Source: DASYXZ01 sp035946625 (GTDB lineage: Bacteria > Acidobacteriota > Terriglobia > UBA7540). From it: a stretch of 64,000 nucleotides of DNA. The stretch spans positions 52,939-116,938 of the forward strand of contig DASYZE010000072.1 in assembly GCA_035946625.1 (NCBI GenBank), given 5' to 3'. This document shows, piece by piece, positions 8,989 to 17,548 of this stretch. The notes beneath the pieces are model-generated. The model worked only from the letters and a program-made list of their open reading frames with translations. It was not told the origin of the DNA and made no database searches. Every line of letters begins with the position of its first letter. The stretch's first letter is position 1. The translations under genes and the position numbers were made by a program.

Positions 8989-9669
8989 ATGGCAGTTACG
9001 AATTCTGATGCTCGGCCGAACCTCGCGCAACTCATTCTCGTTCCCTCTCTCTTCACCCTGGCTGTAACAATTCTCAGGCTGGTGGGAGAACTTCAACAAT
9101 GGTCTCCCAGGCTGTTCGGTACCGGAGCGGGAGGCGGTGGTGGTGCTATCGTCGGAATCTCGTGGTTGCCGATCTTTTTTGGCCCTTATTTCGCGCTCAA
9201 GCTGGCGGGCGTTGACCTCGGCCCGGCGAGCAAAGGGAAAGCGGTTGGTCTCGCATTGGCGGGCCTTCCCGTCATGGTCTTGGGAGGGTTTGTTGTCTTC
9301 AAGGGTTTAACCGCAGGTGGAGGGACAATCGCCATTCTGGGATTCCTGATCATCTTTGGCGCCGGGTTCGTGGCGCGAGCCGGGTGGCAAGCTCTGGGAA
9401 CAACACTTTTTGCCTATGGATTTGCGGCGCGGATTCCGGTGCTGATTGTGATGTTTATTGCCATGCAAGCCGGCTGGACAACGCACTACAGCGCCATTCC
9501 TCCTGGCCCCTTTGCCAGTGCCCCCTTCTGGAAGCAGTTTGTTGACCTGGCCTTTTTTCCGCAAATGTTCTTGTGGGTCGGCTACACCGTGGTGGTGGGA
9601 GCGGTCTTTGGAACTATTGTTGCCGCCATCGCTCGCCGCGGCAAGAAAACCATGCCGGCCGCGGCGTGA
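8989..9669 (+). CDS. Hypothetical integral membrane protein, paralogue 1
   Basis: A 226-residue protein with six or so hydrophobic segments, starting near residues 15-35 (LILVPSLFTLAVTILRLVGE) and continuing through VMVLGGFVVF, IAILGFLIIFGAG, IPVLIVMFIAM and FFPQMFLWVGYTVVVG. It ends in a positively charged IARRGKK. The family is not recognised. It is closely similar along its whole length to the next gene (shared VTILR.VGE, GISWLP..GPYFA.KLA, AARIPV, THY.A.PPG, PQM.LWV), so the two are tandem duplicates. A strong AAGGAGG precedes the start. Confidence 0.7.
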   Translation: MAVTNSDARPNLAQLILVPSLFTLAVTILRLVGELQQWSPRLFGTGAGGGGGAIVGISWLPIFFGPYFALKLAGVDLGPASKGKAVGLALAGLPVMVLGGFVVFKGLTAGGGTIAILGFLIIFGAGFVARAGWQALGTTLFAYGFAARIPVLIVMFIAMQAGWTTHYSAIPPGPFASAPFWKQFVDLAFFPQMFLWVGYTVVVGAVFGTIVAAIARRGKKTMPAAA

Positions 9670-9787
9670 TAAGATTGGCGGCTTGAGATTGCAGATCACC
9701 GATCGAAGGTTACAGGCGTAATCTCCTGCTGACTTGAATGAAATTCTTATTGAGAGTCAACCATCGAACTCTCTGAAAGGGGTTGAT

Positions 9788-10465
9788 ATGTCAGAGACGA
9801 CTTCGAGCACCCATCTTACGTCCACGCAACTTATTTTGATTCCGACCATCATCACGCTGGCTGTGACAATTCTGAGAGCGGTTGGGGAAATGCAGAGCTG
9901 GCCGAAGCCGTGGTTCAGCACCGATGCTGGGGGAGGAGCTGCGGTCATCGGCATTTCATGGTTGCCTTTGATCCTTGGACCGTATTTTGCGGTCAAGCTG
10001 GCCCGCAATGGGGATGGGCCGGCCAGCGCGGGAAAGTCGTTCACTTTTCCAATCCTGGGCTTGGCCGTCCTTATTCTGGGCGGCTTCGTATCGTTCAAGG
10101 GAGCCCAAGCGCAAGCTCCTTTGCAGGCGATCATGGGCTTCGTAATCATGGCAGTCGGCGGATCACTTTGTTTCCCTGGCTGGAGTGCGCTTTGCAAGAT
10201 TCTCCTGGCTTACGGATTGGCGGCCCGGATTCCGGTCGCCATCTTGATGATCTTCGCCATCAGCGGCAAATGGGGGACACATTACGATGCCCTGCCTCCG
10301 GGTTACAACGGGCCGACCGGGCTTTGGCCGAAATGGGTGATGATTGGCCTGATCCCTCAGATGCTCTTGTGGGTGCCGCTTACGATTGTCGTCGGCTCGC
10401 TTTTCGGAGCCATCGCGGGGGCCATCGCGCGGCGCGGCAAACCGGCCATGCAGACGGCGTCCTGA
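9788..10465 (+). CDS. Hypothetical integral membrane protein, paralogue 2
   Basis: A 225-residue tandem paralogue of the 8989 gene with the same order of membrane segments (LILIPTIITLAVTILRAVGE, GISWLPLILGPYFAVKLA, PILGLAVLILGG, LAARIPVAILMIFAI, PQMLLWVPLTIVVG) and the same basic tail (IARRGKPAM). The start at 9788 is chosen because GAAAGGGG precedes it and it aligns with the N-terminus of the paralogue; the frame is open upstream to 9734. The function is unknown. Confidence 0.7.
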   Translation: MSETTSSTHLTSTQLILIPTIITLAVTILRAVGEMQSWPKPWFSTDAGGGAAVIGISWLPLILGPYFAVKLARNGDGPASAGKSFTFPILGLAVLILGGFVSFKGAQAQAPLQAIMGFVIMAVGGSLCFPGWSALCKILLAYGLAARIPVAILMIFAISGKWGTHYDALPPGYNGPTGLWPKWVMIGLIPQMLLWVPLTIVVGSLFGAIAGAIARRGKPAMQTAS

Positions 10466-10501
10466 TCAGCGCCGATGTATCTTTGCTGTTTGAGCAAAGG
10501 A

Positions 10502-10558
10502 TGTCCGTTGTCGGTAGTCTGTGGGTTGAAGCGAAATCTTGCCCGACGGACAATGACT
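10502..10558. repeat. Heptamer repeat with inverted arm
   Basis: Three imperfect heptamers, TGTCCGT, TGTCGGT, AGTCTGT (10502-10522), followed after about 22 bases by GACGGACAATGACT (10545-10558), which pairs with the start of the array. It lies between the convergent genes ending at 10465 and 10559. Same style as the ATP synthase spacer repeats. Confidence 0.45.
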
Positions 10559-11116
10559 TTATTTCAATTTGGTCGCGGTGACCTCCACCTCATAACGGCG
10601 GTTGGACGAAACGTCGTCCATGCTGGTGATCACGGCGGGCTTGCCGGGGGTGATGGCGGCGGCCACGGAGGAGCGGGCCTGGCGCACGATCGGGTTGGGT
10701 GTTCCGCCTGATGCGGAATCATCTTTTACAATGCTGCTGATCTCAATCTGGGTACCTTCAAGCAAGATATAACTCCCGTGGTCTCGCAAGCGGCAATCGA
10801 TGTTGATGCCCACTTCGAAATACTGAAACGTATCCTTACCCGTGTTATAGGGAACCCTGTTGCCCACGCGAATTCTGCCCGTGTCACCGTCTTCGACCGA
10901 CATCGTGTAGGTGCGGCTGTTGATTGTTTTTCCGCCTTCAAGTTCGCGCACGACGAATTCCAGGCGATAGACAGAGAGTGGTTTCTCTGGGGATTTTGAA
11001 GCTTCGGAGGAATGTTGGCCCTTGGGCGCGTCTTGAGCAGACGCCGTGCGGGCAAAACAGACCGTCGTTACCGCCAGGACGGCCATTATCCATCCCGTCA
11101 GAATCAGCTTTCTCAT
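10559..11116 (-). CDS. Exported hypothetical protein
   Basis: From the ATG at 11116 (MRKLILTGWIMAVLAV) the product is 185 residues with a signal peptide cut after about residue 27 (TASA-QD). The mature part is predicted beta-rich (YRLEFVVRELEGGKTINSRTYTMSVED), and no family is recognised. GAGGAG precedes this start; the longer frame from 11155 would overlap the upstream gene. It is the third gene of a leftward set with the ECF sigma factor and the anti-sigma-like protein, eleven bases after the latter, so it is probably co-transcribed. Confidence 0.7.
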   Translation of the reverse strand: MRKLILTGWIMAVLAVTTVCFARTASAQDAPKGQHSSEASKSPEKPLSVYRLEFVVRELEGGKTINSRTYTMSVEDGDTGRIRVGNRVPYNTGKDTFQYFEVGINIDCRLRDHGSYILLEGTQIEISSIVKDDSASGGTPNPIVRQARSSVAAAITPGKPAVITSMDDVSSNRRYEVEVTATKLK

Positions 11117-11126
11117 GGTTTTCTCC

Positions 11127-11708
11127 TCATAAATTGTTTTTCGTTTCGTCTGCATCGCTCGCCAGGGGAGGCATGTCCAACTTCTTAATTTCCAAGTCCG
11201 GAATCTCCGCGGAATCCGCCGGGAAGCCTGTGAGCACGGAGGGCGGAGTCGTACGTACGTATTGCAACAGCAATCTTTCTTCTGCTGTCTCCGGTTGTGG
11301 CGATGGAAACACCGTCATGTGGGGTTCGTCTTCCACGCGTTTTGATGCGCCACGCAACGCCGGCCGGGAAAAAGGTCGACCCGCGCCGTGGGATCGCACC
11401 TTTGGGATGGGAATTGGCCCGGGGCCGACATCCGTGGCGTGCGCTGTCGTGACCGCTCCTGCAAGCTTTGGCAGGGCGGGGATTGACTCTTTGTGGGCGA
11501 AGTTTAAAACTCCGATAGCAATCAACACCGCGGCAGCGCCCGCCGCCAGCCATCCCGCCCCCAGCCACCGGGCGCGGCGTTCCTGGGCTGCCCGGGCATT
11601 CGCCAGCACTCGCCCTTCCAGTCCCGTCCGGGGGGTCACGTTGCCGTACTGCGAAAGGCTTGCTTCCAGCAAATCGTCAACAAATTGACTGCGTTCCTTT
11701 TCATCCAT
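11127..11708 (-). CDS. Membrane-anchored anti-sigma-like protein
   Basis: A 193-residue protein with a cytoplasmic N-terminus of about 47 residues (MDEKERSQFVDDLLEASLSQYG), a single membrane segment at about 48-68 (LGAGWLAAGAAAVLIAIGVL) and a proline-rich external part. This topology, and a position directly downstream of an ECF sigma gene, fit an anti-sigma or sensor role. No zinc-binding HxxxCxxC motif is present, so it is not a classical ZAS anti-sigma factor. Function is inferred from context. Confidence 0.65.
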   Translation of the reverse strand: MDEKERSQFVDDLLEASLSQYGNVTPRTGLEGRVLANARAAQERRARWLGAGWLAAGAAAVLIAIGVLNFAHKESIPALPKLAGAVTTAHATDVGPGPIPIPKVRSHGAGRPFSRPALRGASKRVEDEPHMTVFPSPQPETAEERLLLQYVRTTPPSVLTGFPADSAEIPDLEIKKLDMPPLASDADETKNNL

Positions 11709-11751
11709 GATTGCACCACCTGTCGCGGTAGGGGCGGCTCGCGTACCGCCA

Positions 11752-12324
11752 CTACTTGACCGCCTTACCCTCCAACATCGCAGATAGCTTTTCTTTCAAG
11801 ACCTTCCGCGCGCGCATCAGCCGGGTGCGCACGGATCCGTCCGGTATGCCGAGCATCCCGGCAATTTCCACCGAGGTCAAATCCTCCACCGTGGAGAGCA
11901 TCAGCGGTTCGCGCAATTCCCGCGGAAGCGCGGCGATCAGGCGTTCCAGCAACGCTTCCATCTGCTGGTGGGCAGCCAGCTCGTCCACACCCGCGCCGGT
12001 GGCGCGCAAAGTTGAAACGGCCAGGGCCGAGTCGTCCAGCGAGATCTCGCGACGCTTCGGCCTTCGGTCCAGGGCCAGGCGCCAGGCCGTCCGCGCCAGC
12101 CACGCCCGACGGTCGCGCCCCGGGTCAAGCCGCTTCCACCAGCGCAGGCAGCGAATGAAGGTTTCTTGGGTGGCGTCTTCGGCGTCGTGATGATTACGAA
12201 GCACGGAATAAGCGATCCGGTAGACCACATGGGAGTGTTCCCTGACGACAGCCTCGAACTCATCCGCGGCGTCGTCGGCAACCGGAAAGGGCTCGCTCAT
12301 GCTGACTTGCTCCAAAACCCCCAT
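11752..12324 (-). CDS. ECF RNA polymerase sigma factor
   Basis: A 190-residue sigma70-family protein. Region 2 spans about residues 22-90 (FEAVVREHSHVVYRIAYSVLRNHHDAEDATQETFIRCLR, core-binding and -10 recognition), and region 4 about 120-180 (LPRELREPLMLSTVEDLTSVEIAGMLGIPDGSVRTRLMRAR, -35 helix-turn-helix). There is no region 1 or 3, as in ECF factors. It heads a three-gene leftward operon with an anti-sigma-like protein and an exported protein. Alternative start: the ATG at 12300 (MSEPF). Confidence 0.9.
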   Translation of the reverse strand: MGVLEQVSMSEPFPVADDAADEFEAVVREHSHVVYRIAYSVLRNHHDAEDATQETFIRCLRWWKRLDPGRDRRAWLARTAWRLALDRRPKRREISLDDSALAVSTLRATGAGVDELAAHQQMEALLERLIAALPRELREPLMLSTVEDLTSVEIAGMLGIPDGSVRTRLMRARKVLKEKLSAMLEGKAVK

Positions 12325-12408
12325 ATCTCGCCCTCAAGTGTAAAGACCGGAAATGAATGCAAAGCGTTCGGATTTCTTTTTGGAAAGTGCTTGTCGATAG
12401 GAACAATC

Positions 12409-12510
12409 AGGTCAGTATTTCAATTCGTAAAGCCCGCCAAGGAGTGCCGGGGCGATATGCGCCTCGAAACTTGCCTTACTGACATACTGAAATACTGACC
12501 TACTGACCAA
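12409..12510. repeat. Octamer CTGA repeat hairpin
   Basis: On the right arm four consecutive octamers read CTGACATA CTGAAATA CTGACCTA CTGACCAA (12479-12510). The left arm, AGGTCAGTATTTCA (12409-12422), is the exact reverse complement of the second and third units. The intervening 56 bases are unrelated. The same octamer family occurs in the atpG-atpD spacer (28420-28475). Confidence 0.75.
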
Positions 12511-12536
12511 CTCCAAGAAAGCAGAAACAACCCACC

Positions 12537-14627
12537 TCACTTACCTTCCAACTCATCCGCCAGCGCCCCGGCGTCATAAATCTTGCGCAAGGCCTCGATC
12601 ATAAATCCAGGATGAACGGCGACGGCGCGGCTGATCGTTTCGTTGTAAACGTAGTCGCTCACCAGGCTTTCGATGTTGCCGTCAAAAATCAATCCCACCA
12701 GCTCGCCCTGCCGGTTGATGACGGGCGAACCGGAATTGCCGCCGATGATGTCACAGGTGCTGACGAAGTTCACCGGAGTGGAGAGGTCCAGCCGGTCCTT
12801 CTGTTGCAAATATCGCTCCGGCAACGCGAACGGCATTTTCAGCCCAAAACTATAGGCGCGATCGTACAGCCCATAGAGGGTGGTGATGGGCGGCGCGATG
12901 GTGCCGTTCATGGGATAGCCTTTCACCGTTCCATAAGAAAGACGCAATGTAAAAGTGGCGTCGGGATAGGTCGTTTTTCCATAAACCGCGAAACGCGCCT
13001 TGCCGATTTTTTCCCCGGCCGACGTTTCCACGCTCTCCACGTTGTCTTTAATCCACTTGCGTATTTCGCGCACCGAAGGATCGATGTTGCGGGCCATCAC
13101 GATCATAGGGTCGGTGGACGCTGCGACCGCAGCCTCACCGCCTTCCACCAGAGACTTGCGAAAGGCCGCGTCCCCTAGTTTCGTTCCATCCACCAGTTTT
13201 TCAGCCGCAGCCTGAGGCGAGTCGCCTCCGACGGCCGCTTTTACAAAAGGGTCGTTGGGGCCAAGCTCTTGTAGGGCGGAGGAAAGTGTATTGGCCAACA
13301 AAGCTTTCTCCATTCCCGGGTAGACGGGTGCGGGCGAAAAGAGGCGGAACTTCAGCGAATCGAGTTCTGAATCATGGAAGCCGTCCAGACGAACGCCGTC
13401 AGGCTTCTTCACTTCGATGACGTATTGGACAATAGTGAGGGCGTTGCCCGCCAGTCGCGAGGGGACAACGGAGCGAAACCGGGATTCCTTGAAGCGGGAG
13501 ACAAACTCTTTCTCAGCCCCAGCGATCTCATCCCAAGCCGGCCCGTAGTCTTTTTTCCATTCCGGCTTGCTGGCCACCAAGGCGCGGAAATCGGCTTCCT
13601 CTTTCCGCCGCTTCGCCATCAGATCTTTGTCCAGCAGGCCGTTGTGCATGCCAGTCAAGGCCTTGATGGAGTTTTCAATTCCAAAGGTCAGGTTCGCGGC
13701 TTCCCGAGACTGCTCCGGCCCTTGCGCGGAGTATTGATTCAAGGTATCTAACCATCCCTGCAACACTTTCAGCCGTGACGGCAGGTAAGTGTCGCGCGCG
13801 TCTTCAATTTGCGCCAGGGTATCCAGGCGGGAAGTGGAGCCCGGATTTCCCGAAACAAAAACCAGCTCGCCATCGGCGGCGCCGCGGGGGTTCCACTTGA
13901 GGTAATTCGGCGTCTCAATGGCCTTACCATTCTCGTAAACTCGGAAAAGCGCGAAGTCCAGGTCGTAACGCGGGTAGGTAAAGTTGTCCGGGTCGCCCCC
14001 GAAAAAGGCGATCTGCTGTTCGGGCGCAAAAACCAGGCGCAGGTCCGTATATTTCTTGTAGCGGTAGAGCCAGTATTCCCCGCCCTGGTAAAGCGGGATT
14101 ACGTCGGAGCGCAGGCCGGTTGAATCCAGACTTTCTTTCTCGATCTTCGCGATTTCTGCTTTTCGCGCTTCGAGCGCATCCTTGTCGCTCATGTCCGGCA
14201 TCAAGACGCCCATCACTTGCGCCGTCACGTTGACCATCGACATTAGAACGTTCACTTCCAAGTCAGGACATTTCAACTCCTCGGCGGGTGTGCGGGCGTA
14301 AAAACCATCCTTCACATAATCTTTCTGGGGCGTGGAGACTTTCTGCAACTGGCCGAACGCCACGTGGTGATTGGTGAGCGCCAAACCGTGCGGACTCACA
14401 AAGGAGCCGGAACCTCCGTCATTAAACCGCACGCTGGACAGGCGAATGTGGTCCAGCCATGCCGGCGTGGGCGTGAAGCCATAGCGCTGCTGCAATTGTT
14501 TCGTGGGCGGGTTATCAAAGGTCCACATTCCTTCGTCGGCGGAAACTTGAACGCCGATCAACACCAAGCTGCAAAATGCCAGAATCAACGCGGCGCGAGT
14601 AATTCGCTTTGATGGCTTTGGTTTCAT
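12537..14627 (-). CDS. S46 family dipeptidyl-peptidase (DPP7-like)
   Basis: A 696-residue exported serine peptidase with a signal peptide to about residue 30 (VQVSA-DE). It shows family landmarks: GMWTFDNPP, a His pair in LTNHHV (87-88), FTYPRYDLDFALFRVY with the catalytic-Asp region, and nucleophile Ser632 in GGNSGSPV. In this family the residue 18 positions after the Ser decides P1 preference: Gly in DPP7 (hydrophobic), Arg in DPP11 (acidic). Here it is Gly650 (IFDGN), so DPP7-type specificity is predicted. It removes dipeptides from oligopeptides in the periplasm. Confidence 0.92.
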   Translation of the reverse strand: MKPKPSKRITRAALILAFCSLVLIGVQVSADEGMWTFDNPPTKQLQQRYGFTPTPAWLDHIRLSSVRFNDGGSGSFVSPHGLALTNHHVAFGQLQKVSTPQKDYVKDGFYARTPAEELKCPDLEVNVLMSMVNVTAQVMGVLMPDMSDKDALEARKAEIAKIEKESLDSTGLRSDVIPLYQGGEYWLYRYKKYTDLRLVFAPEQQIAFFGGDPDNFTYPRYDLDFALFRVYENGKAIETPNYLKWNPRGAADGELVFVSGNPGSTSRLDTLAQIEDARDTYLPSRLKVLQGWLDTLNQYSAQGPEQSREAANLTFGIENSIKALTGMHNGLLDKDLMAKRRKEEADFRALVASKPEWKKDYGPAWDEIAGAEKEFVSRFKESRFRSVVPSRLAGNALTIVQYVIEVKKPDGVRLDGFHDSELDSLKFRLFSPAPVYPGMEKALLANTLSSALQELGPNDPFVKAAVGGDSPQAAAEKLVDGTKLGDAAFRKSLVEGGEAAVAASTDPMIVMARNIDPSVREIRKWIKDNVESVETSAGEKIGKARFAVYGKTTYPDATFTLRLSYGTVKGYPMNGTIAPPITTLYGLYDRAYSFGLKMPFALPERYLQQKDRLDLSTPVNFVSTCDIIGGNSGSPVINRQGELVGLIFDGNIESLVSDYVYNETISRAVAVHPGFMIEALRKIYDAGALADELEGK

Positions 14628-14650
14628 TTTCTCTCCAAAATGTCTGTAGG

Positions 14651-14716
14651 GCCGGGGCTTGCCCCGGCCTCTTGGTTGAGCACTTTCTTGCGAAAAGGCC
14701 GGCCCAAGGGCCGGCC
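14651..14716 (-). terminator. GC-rich hairpins between two leftward genes
   Basis: Two perfect-type palindromes: GCCGGGGCTTGCCCCGGC at 14651-14668 and GGCCGGCCCAAGGGCCGGCC at 14697-14716. Read on the reverse strand, the second is followed by TTTTCGC, so it can act as the terminator of the oxidoreductase gene ending at 14733. The pair also resembles a REP-type element. Confidence 0.6.
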
Positions 14717-14732
14717 CTGCTTTATGGTTTTT

Positions 14733-15839
14733 TTAGTTCGCTCCCAACTTTACTGCCCGTCCGGTACGAATGGATTCCTTGGCCGCATCCAGAATTTCAA
14801 CCACGCCCACATTCAACTCCGGCGCCACCGGATTTTCCACCGTTTTGTTATTGCGAATGCAATAGAGGAAATAGGCGATGGGGTTGCTGGTATCGTGTTC
14901 CACCGGGCCGAGCGCAACCGGCTGGCCTTCCGGGCTGTCAATGTTGGGCGGAGTCTTGGCGTCGCTATAAAGCAGGGAGGACTCCGTGGCCAGCAGGCTG
15001 CCTTTGGGGCCAAAAACCTGCACTTGCCCTTTGCTGTAAGGCCAATCCCAACTAGCCTGGATGATGGCGGTCGAGTCCGGATATTCGAGCAATATCACCG
15101 CATCATCATCCACGGCGTTGTTCTGCTCGGTTTTGAGTTTGAGCGTGTAGGCAAACACGCTGGTGGGACGGCCTTTTAACCACAAGGCCCACTCGGCGCC
15201 GTAACAGCCAAAATCCATCAGCGCCCCACCACCGTTCTTTACGGGATCGTAAAGCCAATCGGCGAAATATTTTGACACGCCGATTTCCTTCGGCCCCTGG
15301 TGTCCGTATTGCACGATGATTTTCTGCACCGGGCCAAGCTCTCCGGCATGAACACGATGGAAGAGTTCGTGCGACGAAGCGGTCCACGCGTTCCAGTAAT
15401 TCACCATCAGCTTGATGTGCGCCGCGCGCGCCAGGCGTTCCATTTCGCGCGCGTCCGCAGCGTTCGTAGCCAGCGGCTTTTCCACCGAATAATTTATGTG
15501 CCGCCGAGCGCACTGCTTCAGGATCTCCAGGTGGCGATTGTTGGCTGTGGTCACGATTACCCCATCCGGCTTTATTTCATCGAGCATCTTGACGTAGTCG
15601 GCATAGAATTTCACGTCGGCGGGAACCTGCGCCCTGGCTTTTTCCACCAGCTCATGATGCGGGTCGGCGATGGCCACAAGGTCGGCGTCCGGTTCCTTGG
15701 CGATATCCCTCAGCAAGCCCCAAACGTGATCGTGGTCGAGACCTACCACCGCCAATTTCGTTTTGGATGCCGACTGTGCCCCAACTGATGAACTCATAAG
15801 CATCAATGCCGTGGCGGTGGCCCAAGCGTTTCTCAGCAT
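14733..15839 (-). CDS. Exported Gfo/Idh/MocA family oxidoreductase
   Basis: A 368-residue protein starting at 15839, where GGAGGGAG precedes the ATG. Residues 1-22 form a signal peptide (TATALMLMSSSVGA). A Rossmann-type N-terminal domain follows (KLAVVGLDHDHVWG; the usual GxGxxG glycines are altered), with EKP at 120-122, the conserved NAD(P)-dependent dehydrogenase motif. The C-terminal domain carries GGGALMDFGCYG, typical of the family substrate domain. The substrate is probably a sugar or sugar derivative. The frame upstream to 16013 is spurious. Confidence 0.85.
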   Translation of the reverse strand: MLRNAWATATALMLMSSSVGAQSASKTKLAVVGLDHDHVWGLLRDIAKEPDADLVAIADPHHELVEKARAQVPADVKFYADYVKMLDEIKPDGVIVTTANNRHLEILKQCARRHINYSVEKPLATNAADAREMERLARAAHIKLMVNYWNAWTASSHELFHRVHAGELGPVQKIIVQYGHQGPKEIGVSKYFADWLYDPVKNGGGALMDFGCYGAEWALWLKGRPTSVFAYTLKLKTEQNNAVDDDAVILLEYPDSTAIIQASWDWPYSKGQVQVFGPKGSLLATESSLLYSDAKTPPNIDSPEGQPVALGPVEHDTSNPIAYFLYCIRNNKTVENPVAPELNVGVVEILDAAKESIRTGRAVKLGAN

Positions 15840-16342
15840 TTCTCCCTCCGGGGGGCGGAGTTTTAACCGGGCGCTAAGTATACCGCCGGGAGGGCCGGTC
15901 AGAACATCTTTCACCACTTTATTGACAAGACGAAATGGTCGCCACCAAAGTGTCTCAAATCGGATTGGTGGATGACATCCTATTGCGCGCTGAAGAGCCC
16001 GCGTCGCTATCATTCAGGAAGGGCCGGGGAAATTTAGGGTCGGCAATATTACGTAAGTATATTCCGCCAAGAAAACAGGTAGAATCCCTGATTGAATTGA
16101 TTTTCGTCCGGCGGGAAAATATTCGGCAAGTGTTTCATAAACCCGAGGGGTCTCGGGCTGATTCTGGCGAAGGGCCAAGGCATTGGCTGACCCGGAGTGG
16201 CGACTTATTTTCCGAGACCCCCTTCCTCCAGTTCAATCCTATTTGTGAAAGACACTGGAACCATCCCGGGCGCAGAGTCGGAAGACCCTAATGTGCGTTA
16301 ATCTGGAAGTCCAATCGCCCGCCAAGCCGGATAGTGCAGGAG
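15840..16342. other. Intergenic region without a recognised gene
   Basis: About 500 bases. A relatively AT-rich patch at 16030-16065 includes AATATTACGTAAGTATATT, which could contain a promoter. A possible long-range inverted repeat pairs GGGTCTCGG (about 16149) with CCGAGACCC (about 16219). No convincing reading frame was seen on either strand. Confidence 0.45.
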
Positions 16343-16615
16343 TTAGCCTTCGCACACGTTGGCAATATATCGCCCCTGAGAGCGAAACTGCATGATGCGT
16401 TTTCCGTCGCGGGCAAGCTCCGCCCAGCGCGAAGTTGTTTTGGGATTCTGTTCAATCCCCGCCCTGCGGAAATCGTTGAAATCAAATTCAACCAACCTCA
16501 GCTTTTTGGCGCGCAGGTAAATGACTTTGTGTACCTTGCCATCCAACTCGACTTGGGGGCGGTCATCCACCAGCACTTGGCGCCAAACAGAAATAAGCGC
16601 ATCGTCCAAAGTCAT
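16343..16615 (-). CDS. Small hypothetical protein
   Basis: A 90-residue protein starting MTLDDALISVWRQVLVDD, with AAGGAAG about six bases upstream of this ATG (an alternative ATG lies at 16636). It looks like a compact alpha/beta protein (VELDGKVHKVIYLRAKKLRLVEFDF ... GRYIANVCEG). I do not recognise a family, but the composition and start signal support a real gene. Confidence 0.55.
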   Translation of the reverse strand: MTLDDALISVWRQVLVDDRPQVELDGKVHKVIYLRAKKLRLVEFDFNDFRRAGIEQNPKTTSRWAELARDGKRIMQFRSQGRYIANVCEG

Positions 16616-16704
16616 AGCCGCTTCCTTCGAGCGCATTTACCCTTGCGAAGCGGGCGCAGCCCCAATGCAAATCCTGGGGATCCCGGGCCCCTCCCCTTCA
16701 AGAT

Positions 16705-17415
16705 TCACGGGGCTCGGTCCATCGGCGCGATCTTTATGGCAAGGGCATAATCGCCGTGCTTCTCAGGCGGCAACTTGACGAAAAGTCCGCCAGAAGTTTG
16801 TTTCCATTTCAGTTTGTCTTGGTAGTCCAGCAGTTCAACTTTGCGGATTTTTTGCTGGCTAAGAGTTGAGCCGGAAGCAAGTGACTTAATAGCGAGCCTT
16901 CCACTTTCCGGCCAAGCCAGGGCGATGGCGTAGAGCGAGTCACCCTTGGTGGTAAACCGAAAATCCCTGCGGAACATGGGAATAAAATCTTTGTAGCCAA
17001 ATTTGTTCTGTGGTCCATAGGTCTCAAGGTGATGTTTGAAAACGGGGCCGCCCATGATGTACATGTTGCGCGAATACCACTCGCTGTCAAAGGCCGGAAC
17101 CGAATAGACGCCCCAATGAATGAATATCCCGAATTTGGCGTCGCGATACCACTCCGGCACTTGGTACTTCACCAGCGAGTCCCAGGATGCCTGGTAAGGT
17201 CCGCGCGCAATCACGGCATCAATCTTGGTAACGGCCGCTTCCACTCGCGGGTCCTGCGCCCGCGCCTGTCGCGCAAAGGCCAGGGCCAGCAAAACGAAAA
17301 TTGTCCCATGAAGGCGGCGGCCGCGTGAAGCAACATAACCGTCCGCGTTTCGCCCCTGGCATCTGCCCTCTGCTGGGCTGGAAGTGAACAAAGCCTGAAT
17401 TGTGCCACTAAACAT
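16705..17415 (-). pseudogene. GH29 alpha-L-fucosidase with internal deletion
   Basis: The 236-residue frame begins with an export signal (TIFVLLALAFARQARA) and the typical GH29 N-terminus (PEWYRDAKFGIFIHWGVYSVPAF, EWYSRNMY, FGYKDFIPMF). It then jumps directly to the usual C-terminal segment (RDFRFTTKGDSLYAIALAWP) and a short beta-domain. About 250 residues, including the catalytic barrel with the nucleophile Asp (LWFDG-type motif) and most of the active site, are absent while the frame is kept. The product cannot be an active fucosidase. Either an in-frame deletion or a misassembly explains it. Confidence 0.75.
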
Positions 17416-17548
17416 TCACGCGCTCCCCGGATGACTTGTACGGTGGGGGGTGAGTATAACCCATCTGTGTTTGCCCGCGCGCCTGGAGTGGTTGAAGAAA
17501 CCGAACCGACCCAATAATCGTCTGTTATGCTAGAGGTGTGAGGGGCTT

